Shown piece after piece: positions 12,265-23,019 of a stretch of 64,000 bases of DNA. The DNA lies in contig JBITNC010000001.1 of the NCBI GenBank assembly GCA_050084985.1, forward strand, positions 147,126,001-147,190,000, read 5' to 3'. This DNA comes from Nageia nagi (Eukaryota > Pinophyta). A model generated the notes under the pieces. It was not told where the DNA came from, ran no database searches, and worked only from the letters and a program-made list of their open reading frames with translations. The position numbers and the translations under genes were made by a program. Each line of letters opens with the position of its first letter. Position 1 is the first letter of the stretch.

Positions 12265-15106
12265 TTAGCTCATTGCTAGTTACTTGCCCACAAGTTTCTT
12301 ACAAGTTGTAAACATAGTAATTTTATGCTAAAAAGAAATGGTTGTTCTTTTATCACATAAAACCAAAGTATATAGGTGTTTACTTCAAAAGCACTTGCAT
12401 GCATTGGATTATATTTTTCATATTTTGTATTCAATAAAATATTTACATAGGATTTCTTCAATATAATTATGTATTACTATCTCTTACTTTTTTTTTTTTA
12501 ACTTGTTCATATTTTTTGTATGTGCATAAGTTGTTTAAATTAATTTTAGTATACTAATATTTGACTTTGTATACACAAGGTATATGTTTAGTCTTCCTTT
12601 GTACATGTGTAAGCATTCTTTTGAAATACAAATAAGTTATATTTGATAATGATAGTTGGTTACTCACTTGGGAGAGTTATGTTTACCATAGGCATTTTAT
12701 TTAGAGAGGGAGAATGCATAATGTTGAATCAATGATTGTCAATCATTTTTGGAATATATTCAATGATGCAAATTCTATAGAGCATCAATTTATTACACCA
12801 TGTGTATGTTAGCTCTATGTGGGGTCTCATAATGGCTACTCTACCAGTAGCATGGATAATTGGCATTGCACTTGAGTTGTTGGAGAATCTCCTATCCATC
12901 TTTCCCAAAATCATTAAATCCCACTCCAAAGTATCTTTAAAAGAGAATTAGATGTTCTAATGGTGAATACACTAGTAGATGTGTACACAAAATATGAAAC
13001 ATAGATAATAGTTACAACCTCATAATGCATAGTGATCACAAAATATAGATAACACAAGAGAATTTTAGGTAGGTACAATTTTCAAGAGTAAATCCCAATG
13101 TCGCAATCTTTTTCATATCCTTCTAGCATGTGCCATGATGGGAATTCTATTTGAAGGTGTAGAAATCGCTCAATGAGTGGTTGCAAATAGCCATGCAAAT
13201 ATCATAATATGTTTATGTATTCTATTTGTAAATAGTTGAGGAGGACTAGTAGATGGGTTTTGTAGTGACTCTTATTATAATTATTCTTGGGAAGATTATT
13301 ATATATGTATTGTTGATCACCTTTTGCTACCTAGTAGACTAGAATTATGCTTGGTACATGTACACCACTTATGACTGTAGGATCAAGGATTACATGAAAA
13401 CAATTATTTTTGTTAGAGACTAAATATACTCCATCATATGTTCTACTTTCAAATATTTTTGCTAAAGTGGGTAGGGAGGATGATGTTCCGAGTAAGGATA
13501 TTGATGAAAAATAGAGGAAATAATAAGACTCTTGGATGTATTAAGATTAAAGTTGATAGAGTATTCACACTTTTATTATAGGAGATAGATTGAACACATG
13601 AGATCTATTGTGATTTGAAGAAACTATCAAGTAAGATGAAGGTTGTGAATTATATTTCCAAATACAATACCTATGTTGAATGATATAGAAGCTGAAGATA
13701 AAGAATTTCTTACAAAAGTTTTCAATTGCATTCAAGTTATTAAATACTCTATTGGAAACATTAATAAGGTTATGAAGAACTTTCAACTATGCAATGAATA
13801 TAGTTCTGCAACTAAGTTTATCCTAGGATTGTTGCAAGGAACATTGATACAAGGGATCTAAATCGATTTATTTATTTCAAACATGGAGAATGTTCATATG
13901 GGAATTATTGGTGATGCAAATTAATACGAACCGATTTCATCAATTTATTTTTCAAAAAAAATATTATTATTAAATATTTGTATGAATATACAATGTTGTT
14001 GATTGTTGAGATCAATTTATAGGAATCATCTACCATTGTAGAGTAAAGAGTTGGAGAAGGAAGCATATGAATCATAAAAATGAAAGGAGAAATATTTGAA
14101 GTAAACAAAGAATATTCAAAAAATAATAAATTATTTTAGTAGGTTTAGAAGAAATGAGGTACTTTGACATAAAGAGTAGAAAAACTTTGATGTGTACTTT
14201 TCTCTTGGCTTTATTAGGATTAATGAAGGGAGTGAGGAATGCCAAAGTCTTGCATGCAATCCAAGTTTGTTAATTTTAAATCATAATTAATACTACTAAT
14301 AGTCACTTTCTAGGCATTGGAACCTTAAAACATGTCAGCTACAAATTGGATGAGATGCCATATAACTTTCCTTAATAATTAAGGTGCATAATAGTGTGAT
14401 GGCTTCCACTTCTATACCGATAGTAAAATCAATGAGGTGTAAAAAATACGCTTGCCAATAGGGTGCTCCTCCAGTCATCACCATTAACACATTAATCATT
14501 AAATCACACCACTTCTACATCAACTATTTAACTTTCCTCATACCACTTCTAATCTCAACTCCCATCTTTCCTTCCATCTTCTTGCTAAATTGCCTACAAA
14601 AGAGTAGAATACTACTAGTAGGTGTACCTCATTCTCTCAATAGTTTTCTTTTCAAGTTTTTATTTTCTTATTTTTCAAGATATATTGGAATCTATTATTG
14701 GTTTTATGCATTTTAGAGATAAAACTTCCACTAGACCACTCCATGGCTCCAAAAAGCTAGTAGGTCTAGTGGAAGACCAACCTCTCATACTGACCTACCA
14801 TAAAGGTTTGTGCAGATGAATAGGAGGGGAAAATTGTTAAGGATGAAGAGATTGAGTTGAGGGAAGAGAAAATGATATCCAAGAAAAATATTTCAACTCG
14901 GTTGCTTCCAAGGTACTTAATTTTTGTTTCCCTATTAGAAAATAATTGAATTTTTGAATGACTTGTTAGAAATTTATTTATTTATTAATTAAATAAATAT
15001 TAATTAAATATTTTGATTATTTTATCTCTTTTAATAAAAAAAACACTTAAAATCATAGAGCATAATTATTAGTCTATGGAATACGTGTACCCATTGCACA
15101 ATAACT

Positions 15107-15520
15107 AGTTTATAATTTTCTTTTCTATAATACTACAATAGAGTTTGACAAGTAAAGCATATATATTAATATAATATGTGAAAACCACCTAAGTTTATAA
15201 TGAATTAATATTGATACAAATATTTTTTTATGATATTGAATTTGACCATAAAGCTGCAAGGATAAATTATGAATGATAGAGTGGGATTTAATTCAATTTT
15301 TTATAGGAATCCTACATATCATGCTAGAATAAAGCATATTGACATACAATATATTTTTATTCAGGACATAATTGGATAAAATATGTTATACCATAAAAAA
15401 GTGGATAAGTTGTTCTTCTAAAACAAGTTTTTCTTTTAACTTTATTTATCTTCATTAATCTAATTTATAATTTTCTTTTCTATAATACTATAATAGAATT
15501 TGACAAGTAAAACACATATC
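15107..15520. repeat. Pair of ~58-bp direct repeats, 355 bp apart
   Basis: TAGTTTATAATTTTCTTTTC with its continuation through TTTGACAAGTAAAGCATAT at 15107-15165 recurs with a few changes at 15462-15520. The pair could mark the ends of a small decayed element, but no TG...CA ends or target duplication were evident. Confidence 0.55.
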
Positions 15521-16834
15521 ATAATAGTTTTTTAATTTGATAAGTTGCTTTTGTTTTATATAAAAATATAATAATAATAATAAATAAATAAATAAATAAA
15601 TAAATAACATTATGTAATTTTTTCTTTTAATAAGAGAAAAAAACAAGATGACTTTCTATAATGTAAATAATAGTGAATCAATCTTCTATATAACAGCTAA
15701 GTAGAAACATTTGTTTATGCTAACAAAGAAGTAATTGCCAATTCATTAGTAGTAATATATATTAGAATTAATGTTTTATTTTTGGTATTCATATCAATAT
15801 TTTATTTAGAGTTTTATTTGGTTTAAACTTAACATTGAATTTCTATTTTTTAGTGTGATACAATTATAATATTTGGATGAATATGAATTATTAATTTATT
15901 TGTAAACTATATTTTATAGGATATTTGAAATATTTTTTTTAATGATTTATTCATTTTATTTGTTGTTTGAACTGAATTAAATATTTTAAAAATATGAACT
16001 TTTAAATTATATTTTTTAATAAGAGAGTGATGATGTATTGAGGGTGTAATTGTTATTATTAAGAAATAGTTTATAAGTTTAGATGGATACAAAAATTCTC
16101 AGTTGGATAATTCTATTTATTCAACATCTATTTATTTTTTACTAATCTTTTTGAAAACAATGAAAATTTAGAGTGCATAATTGCAAATATAGAACTATAA
16201 TTGAATAATAAAATATTATATAATAATAGTTAAAAAGAAAATAAAAATATTTTATTAACATCCTAGAGAGATCAAGAGTGATCTATGGGACAATTGTAGG
16301 GAGTACATTGTATCACTTTTAGTGGGATTTGATCATGGAAGATAAAATGAATTTATCTTATTTGTACATTACCTTGTTCACTAAATTAAATATTCATTGA
16401 GCTATATCACAAATAAATTAAAATATAGAAATGATATTTAGTTCAAATGATTCCTAAATAAATAAATTTTTGAGGTATATTATAAAGTAGCTTAGATATT
16501 TTTTATATATATTTGAAAGCATGGAGAGGTATTAATTTTAAGGTGTTTATCTAATTTATTGAAAGTATGTTTCTCGATGTGTTTAAATTATATATATATA
16601 TATATATCTAAGATAGTTTTATTTATTTCTTTAACTAGAAATAATTCATGAGTTTCCCATATATAGAGAAAAAATCTAAAACCTCGCTAGTAGTAATATG
16701 TTCAAACATATTTTGTATGAGCCATAGATATTCAAGCTTGCATAATAACATAAAATTATAGCTTCCACATGTTTAAGGTAACTAAAATAGATTCAAACTA
16801 AAACTAGTATCATCATCTATTAATGTCATTTTTT

Positions 16835-18629
16835 TTGTTAATACTAGCAAAGGTTTACTTGTAAGTTGAGTGGTTTTTTATATAGGTAACCAAAACCTAT
16901 TATTAAAAATTTACAATAACATTTGAAACATCCTACCTTTTTTTATTTCAAAGTCTTAGAGTATTCTTATGAATGTTTCTTGGTATTAAAAAATCATGGC
17001 ACTCATTTTTACATATTTTAATCTACTAGAGAATTATAGAGTTTGGATCCATTATTTATTTCAATTATATAACTTGAGAACCTTTCTTTCAAGAATGTGT
17101 GTACTATTAAAACCATAGTATTTGATTATTCAATCTTCTATGATCATCTCATTTTTTCCTACTTTAGGGATAACTCCTCTCCCAAATCAGCTAAAGTTGA
17201 CTATTTTTCATTTACAACCTCTTTATGTTTTATTTTCTCCTTTTTCTCTCCAACACTTGCATGCAACATGTCTCTATAATCTATAATTTCTTTTTGATAT
17301 GCTAGATATTATTTGACCATCACTTTTATGATATTATATTTCTTTCATAATATTTTCCTCAAAATTGAACTTAATGCTAGGATCTTTCCTCTTATGTAAA
17401 GCTACTTCTATTTTTCTTATTAAATTATTTATGTTCTCTTGCTTGTTTAAAATATCATTTTATGGAGGTCTATCTCCTTATGTTTGATCCTCATGGTTTT
17501 CTCTCCTATTATTAGTTACTTCTACAACATTACTTTATATTCTTCCTATATCTATGATTTTTGTAGAGTTTTCTTTTAGTTCTTCATGTCCACCTTTTTC
17601 TTGGCCATTCTTATCTTCTTATTGAGAGTATGACCTTCTTCAAATTGTATTGAAACCTAATTTTCTTATTTTTTCTTAGGTATTTATTCCTTGTGGGTTA
17701 TATTTTTTAGGTTCCACCCCTTTTTGTAAGGTTTCAAGTTATGATCCTCCTTATCACAAGTTGAGTATAAGCAATGAGTATTTTCATACTTCAATTTGAT
17801 TATGATATAAAATTTTACTACAACAATCCTTGTTCAAGCTTTTTTCATATCATTTGAAATAAAAAATATACTATAGGATCTCATAATACTTCGAAAAACT
17901 TTTTGATATTAAAATATGAAATGAAGTTATCATATCATTTAAAATAAAAAATATACTATAGGATCTCCTAATACTTTGAAAAACATTTTGATACTAAAAT
18001 ATGAAATGAAGTTATGAGAGGATGACTCATTGTAGTAGTCATTATAAGTATTTTGGTGGGATTAAAACCTAGATACCATTTTTCTAATAAACCAAAGATA
18101 CCTAAGGAGGAAAGATTGAACCTTCACACAACTAAACAAAAATATGACATAGTTATTAAGCATAAAAATGATATCTAGATTTTTATTTATTCTTGTAACA
18201 TAATATTTCTAATTTATGAATCATATAAATATTTACTCAAATATTATGAAGCTTTCATATTAGATTAAAATGTTCTCGTTCCACATATTGAATTATTATT
18301 TCATGAGGAATATTATGGTAAAATTTTTCTCTTTTATTTTCAACTAGTGTATAAAGGAGGGCCACTGTCTACTTTTGCTTCATGCAAACTTTGTTGAGGG
18401 ACTATTGTTACATCCCTGTCACTCAAAGGGTCTAACATTGTATCATGAGGCTCTAAGAAAAGATTATCAAAGTTTCTATAAATGATTCCATAGTAGGGCA
18501 AGGTTTGTAGAGTGAGTGTCTTTTCTAAAGCTTCAAGTGCACAATATCCCTTACCTTCATGCCTTTGTATCGTTTCCTATAATTCAACATACTATCCTCT
18601 TCCCTCAAGATTCCTCTTTTTATTCAACT
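16835..18629 (-). other. 1.8-kb block absent from the duplicate; decayed minus-strand reading frame
   Basis: The matching block in unit 2 is contiguous across this point, so the segment is an insertion in unit 1 or a deletion from unit 2. On the minus strand, roughly 17800-16980, a lysine/asparagine-rich frame can be followed through many stops (mostly TAG and TAA) but matches no domain I know. An 85-bp tandem duplication lies inside at 17846-18015. Confidence 0.45.
17846..18015. repeat. 85-bp tandem duplication
   Basis: CATATCATTTGAAATAAAAA and the following 65 bases at 17846-17930 are repeated head-to-tail at 17931-18015 with a handful of substitutions. Confidence 0.9.
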
Positions 18630-19728
18630 ATTAATATTTATTTAAATAGTTAATGATTATTTTAACTTTTTTTATACAAATATAGTATGACTTCTAAGAG
18701 TAACGTTATGCTATAGTTATTATCAAATAGTCAATAAATACCCTTTTGATGCATAGAATAGTGTAATGGGGACTAGAAAATAATCGATTAGTGTTTCTAT
18801 TGTATATCTTATCATTAAATATATAAGATAATATCATTATTTCATAAAAATGAAGTTCATTTCAAGATATCAAAATATTCATTTGAAGGATCTACTAGAG
18901 AAGTTGAAACCATCTTTCTTTGTACCATGTACCTTGTTATTTAATTTTATTTATGTTATAATTGTTATTTTTTATTTTTATTTTTATTATTTCCTATTAT
19001 CATTCTTCTAATTTAAATAGTTATTACTATTACTCTTACATTTCATTAATCTTAAATATTTTTAAGTTACATTCCATATATGCAATTGTATGAAAAAAAA
19101 TCTCATATATATATAAAATTAGTCTTAATTTCAAATTATCTTGAAATTTCTTCGAATTAAAATATTTATTTATATATTCTTAACAAGCATTACATAGGAA
19201 TTAAAAACTAGAATAAAGTTACTATTACAAAGTCTTGAACATTGGACCAAATAGATAAGAGTTAAATGCTGATTTGACAACCTACCACATACTCTAATGA
19301 AATGAAACTAATGTGCATATTAAGATTCCCCTATCAATAATTAAACATCATATAAACGTATCATGTTATGAAAGTGCCTCATGGATGGTGTCATGATATA
19401 TTTGAGTAGACTAATATAGATGGTGTCTTGTTTTTTGATATCCTAACCTATCATTAAAACTTTTTATAAAAAAAGTTGATGATTTTATTCTATAAAAATG
19501 GTATTACCCATGCATGAAGTTCCAAATGCCAATCTATCTGAACCGTCAACAAAACAAAAAAAAAGATTTTCTATTAAAATTGATAAAATCATGGATTTAA
19601 AAGTCTTAGAAATTATTGAATCAAATCTAACGTAATGAATGAGAACATGATCTTGGTTGCTTCATAACTGCCTAATGAATGATGTTATTCAACCAATAGT
19701 GTAACTCCAATATTTAGGGTAGACTGCG

Positions 19729-20022
19729 ATGTTGAGGAGGCTCATTTCTTTCCACAGATTTCTTCAAGAAATCCCTCATTGGCCTTTCCTCTTTGATCTC
19801 TTGCCTCCACTAAACCAGAAAGAAAAGAAAGAAAGACTGTTGAACTCAGAACGATGCTGCAAGAAAAAGGAGCTTCAGCTTCGGCACCCATCCAAATTGA
19901 TAATCAAAGTACTCCGCAGGACCTCAGCCAACAAACCCCACCTGAAGAAGAAAGTGAAGGAGAATTACCAGAAGGTCTTCTTTATGACGGGACACTATCA
20001 CGACGCCCTTGTCTTCTTCTAA
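19729..20022 (+). other. Overlapping upstream reading frame of the FBA-like gene
   Basis: A 97-codon frame starting MLRRLISFHRFLQEIP overlaps the first 170 bases of the FBA-like ORF in another frame. In the duplicate at 45403 the corresponding frame starts MALLRRFISFHRFLQEIP and stays aligned through two 3-base deletions, until the first frameshift of the pseudogene at about 45612. It could be an upstream ORF in the leader, or part of the ancestral N-terminus joined by splicing or lost by a frameshift. It does not match the F-box consensus. Confidence 0.35.
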
Positions 20023-21092
20023 ACAATGAGGTGGAGGACGAGAACGGCATCCGCAATTATCTGCCGCTTCCTCACATTCCCTCGCATTGTTTACACAACT
20101 TCATCGACGAATGTGGAGTCCGGAATGTGGACGAGATTGTGGCATGCTCTGGAGGATACCTTTGTTATCATCTTCACCGTTCCAAGTGCTTCTTGATTTG
20201 CCATCCTGCAAGAAAATCCTCCGAATTCTTCATTTCCTATGGTGATACATTTCCTGCCTCTTCTATATTAACAGTATTTATGCAAGCCAGAGATTACAGA
20301 AATACGCGGCTTGACGTTATTGTCCGAGATGATCCAGAGGAAGGAACGCTCTTTTCTTTTTTCAAGGTGTTTTTGTATACTTATGAGAGCGCAACTGACG
20401 ATGCGAGTGAAGAGGCACCTTGGACTCGGGCAAATAACTACTTCATGCAGTTCTGTGAGATAGGGAATCAGCCTCCTCCCATTTCAAGCTGTCAAAAAGA
20501 AGGAGAAAGAACTATCTACAGTTTGGTTTTAGATAATTTTGATAAGAGATTGAAAATCAGGAAATTGGGAGACATTTCGCATCGTTTGGAAATTTTAAAT
20601 GATGATAGTATCGTATGTTTTGGGTTGAAACCACCTTATGGACGGTATAATAAACAGATAAGTCCCGCCTTGTTTTCTTACAAAAACAAGCTGTTTATGA
20701 TGAGTTACTTAGAAAAGCATGACATGGAGAATGACCAACAAGGAATCGGTCTGTGGCGGTTAGAACCTGCACTTAATCCTGATGAACAAGGTTATACTTT
20801 GGAGAAGGTGGTTGAGTTTCCAAAGGCTTTGTGGGGCTTCCGAAAGTTAGAGCATTATGATTTTGCACAGTTCAAGGATTCTTTCGCAGTGTTTGACATC
20901 AAGTATGGATGTGGACGTGCATACAATTATGTGACCCAAAGTTTTTACACATTTGGAAGTTGCAACCTGCATCCCGGAATCTCAGATCTCAGGGCTTTCA
21001 ATTATAAAGCTACTCCTCCCGCTTCTCAGGATGCATCCACCTCTGCCTCTCCCTTTATCTCTAGAGTCTATCCAGGATGCAGGATAACCTGA
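19854..21092 (+). CDS. F-box-associated (FBA)-like beta-propeller protein, no F-box visible
   Basis: An intact single-exon ORF of 412 residues. Residues 1-60 are acidic, Gln/Ser-rich and probably disordered. From about residue 66 the sequence follows the F-box-associated pattern: LPLPHIPSHCL (70-80), then IVACSGGYLCY (95-105, the usual 'glimpse of G-L-C' blade motif), LICHPARK (114-121, like NPxTRK), a variable blade with FFKVFLYTYES (169-179), and IGLWRLEP (298-305) followed by VVEFPKALWGF, as in the I-W-x-L ... MP motif. In F-box proteins such domains bind substrate for SCF ubiquitin ligases. Here no F-box precedes it, so that role is inference only. In this frame a TGA at 19794-19796 lies upstream, which makes the ATG at 19854 the first usable start. 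A second frame, 19729-20022, overlaps the 5' end. Codon use and GC differ sharply from the AT-rich surroundings. A decayed copy lies at 45403-46760. Kelch-type propeller is an alternative fold assignment. Confidence 0.72.
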   Translation: MLQEKGASASAPIQIDNQSTPQDLSQQTPPEEESEGELPEGLLYDGTLSRRPCLLLNNEVEDENGIRNYLPLPHIPSHCLHNFIDECGVRNVDEIVACSGGYLCYHLHRSKCFLICHPARKSSEFFISYGDTFPASSILTVFMQARDYRNTRLDVIVRDDPEEGTLFSFFKVFLYTYESATDDASEEAPWTRANNYFMQFCEIGNQPPPISSCQKEGERTIYSLVLDNFDKRLKIRKLGDISHRLEILNDDSIVCFGLKPPYGRYNKQISPALFSYKNKLFMMSYLEKHDMENDQQGIGLWRLEPALNPDEQGYTLEKVVEFPKALWGFRKLEHYDFAQFKDSFAVFDIKYGCGRAYNYVTQSFYTFGSCNLHPGISDLRAFNYKATPPASQDASTSASPFISRVYPGCRIT

Positions 21093-21106
21093 ATTGAATT
21101 ATACGA

Positions 21107-21112
21107 AATAAA
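21107..21112 (+). promoter_or_regulatory. Candidate poly(A) signal of the FBA-like gene
   Basis: AATAAA 15 bases after the stop codon. The same motif in the same context (GAAATAAAGAAAAAAAG) survives behind the pseudogene copy near 46769. It is close to the stop for a plant 3' UTR, so a further downstream site may be used instead. Confidence 0.3.
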
Positions 21113-22010
21113 GAAAAAAAGGTTGTTGTAAAAGATGGATTCACTTTGTATTTTCTCATCTTTCAGCGTGGTTCTTGCCATCCTGAGATTTATTGAGATA
21201 TTGGCCGTCTTTCTGCAATGTCACAAAGTGAACAAGAAGCAGGAAGATGTATGCATTCAATGACAATGGGATGTTGGTTCATGGTCAGAATGATGTAAAT
21301 TTTTTGCTAAGATGTTGGTAAATAATCAGAAACTGTTATATTTGCTGTAATTCCCAATTTCAACGAGAGAAATGAGTAATTTATAGCTGAATCGTAAATA
21401 AAATGTCCCATAATATTGTGTGAAAAGTGAGATTTCTTCCTCTCTTTTAGCATCAATGTTTGCTCAAGATTTCTAGCTAATACTATTTTCATCTTCGTGA
21501 AAATAATATAATCCAGTTTTTGTTCCTTGTTGTTGTAAATTTTTTCATTGAGTAGGAATATCTTTATTGTATATAATGTAGTATAAGACATATTTAATAT
21601 CATGATAATGGATATATTTTTTGGACTCATTAAGATGCCACGGTATGTATTTGTTTTAGTGTCATATAATTTTGTATCACATTCAACATGCAAAAAATAG
21701 TTAGTTGTATAAACTAAAATTTAAAATATTAATAGTGTATTTAATTAATATATAATAGTATTTTAAAATTTTGATTAATTTAGAATAATTTTATATTATT
21801 ATTCAAGAATCAAACATATTAAGTATTTTCACAAACAAGTTATTTCAAAAACAAAAACAAAAACATAAAAAGAGAATATGGGGTAGTTGGTTAAGCAGTT
21901 AAAAGTATTGTGAAAATAATGGGTGATCAAAATAATGCATATAATTAAACAACCATAAAAAGTAAATAGATATTTTAAAATAGATCTTTTACCATCTCCT
22001 TAAGTAACAT

Positions 22011-22659
22011 TTGAAGTTTTGATGTGCTTTCTATCCCATATATGATGGCCATTTATAATGTTCCTTTTGATGTACATTAAAATTTACTTTCTTATTTTTC
22101 CATGATTTTGATGTGGTAATGGCATGTACCTTGCCACATACCCAACTACAAAAGTAATGTTAATTGTCCTATGGGTCAAATATAACAAACTATCCACCAA
22201 TGAATGGAATATAGTGGCATTAATTATTAAAACCATATAGAGTAGACTTACAAAGCTTTATTCTAGAAGCCATTCATATCTAACCTACATTACAATACTT
22301 GATATTAAATTTATTTCAGATATATATTGTATATTTAGATTATGAATGAAAATACCAGCCTTCATTTTTCACACATGTAGGTCCAAAATGTAATGCAACA
22401 AGTAAAATATTTTACTTCCTGGTGTTATTAGATTTGATTTTCATGCAAGAATTTCCTATGAAAGTTAAATCATCTACATAGAAAATACTAATGATAACTT
22501 ACCCACTTTGATGCGTCACATATATATTTTCTTTCTTCAAGACACATCTAAAGGACCCTCATTAAAAAATAAGTTATTTTCTCATACCATTCCCTTCGTA
22601 TTTTCTATTACGCCCATGTAATACTTCTTTAATTAACGAATGAAATTCTTGGATAAAAT
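22011..22659. other. No gene recognised
   Basis: AT-rich flank between the end of the segmental duplication and the copia relics, with nothing identifiable. Confidence 0.5.
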
Positions 22660-23010
22660 TTAATCAAAATGCTTCAATTACCTCAATAAGAATGAAAACT
22701 AAGATCTAAATATAATATAGATATTGAAGATACAATCTATAATATGAAATGATGAGTTTAATGCGTACAAGTGCAAAATCAAGCAAAAATAATTTCTATA
22801 ACATGAAAAGAAAAAATGGATGAAGCACTTTAGTATTTCATCATAATACTCTAGGACTATGCTAACATTTTAGCTGATATACACCTAGGGCATGATATTT
22901 TAGAGTTAAGTAATTAGAAAATGAAACATGTTTGTATTTGATAAAAAGCACCATATTTCTCCTGAAATGCACCTTCATTTCATCATGGGGATCATGTTTC
23001 ATTAGAACCT
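22660..23010 (-). repeat. Truncated copia LTR
   Basis: Aligns with 28490-28850 of the complete LTR at 28380-28905, for example through GATATTGAAGATACAATC, TTTCATCATAAT and ACACCTAGGGC. Both LTR ends are missing. It sits directly against the integrase 3' end of copy A, so reverse transcriptase and RNase H were deleted between them. Confidence 0.65.
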
Positions 23011-23019
23011 TTTTGTTCC

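Larger units (their letters stand above)
11540..16734. other. AT-rich region, no gene firmly recognised
   Basis: No known domain was found. A longer open piece at 13673-13861 (+) reads IEAEDKEFLTKVFNCIQVIK and onward with ordinary codon use but has stops just before and after. I cannot name it, and it may be a relic of a host exon. An (AATA)n tract lies at 15571-15607 and a (TA)n tract near 16589-16607. Small duplications in this interval are listed separately. Confidence 0.4.
16735..22010. repeat. Segmental duplication, unit 1 (carries intact FBA-like gene)
   Basis: This block is homologous to 43558-47160 and 55335-55715. Matching stretches are 16735-16830 with 43558-43640, 18630-19730 with 43640-45400 (upstream flank), the gene itself with 45403-46760, and 21100-21490 plus about 21560-22000 with the two parts of the 3' flank. 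Orientation is the same. Unit 1 has an extra 1.8 kb (16835-18630) that unit 2 lacks. Unit 2 carries an 8-kb LINE that unit 1 lacks. Confidence 0.8.

Noticed and set aside
21307-21693. 128-codon minus-strand ORF behind the FBA-like gene
   Set aside because: The duplicate flank at 46980-47160 and 55335 onward does not keep this frame, and the residues show no domain, so it is chance in AT-rich DNA.
21881-21910. GTAGTTGGTTAAGCAG resembling a tRNA A-box
   Set aside because: No acceptor or anticodon stem pairing and no B-box at a suitable distance, so it is not a tRNA gene.
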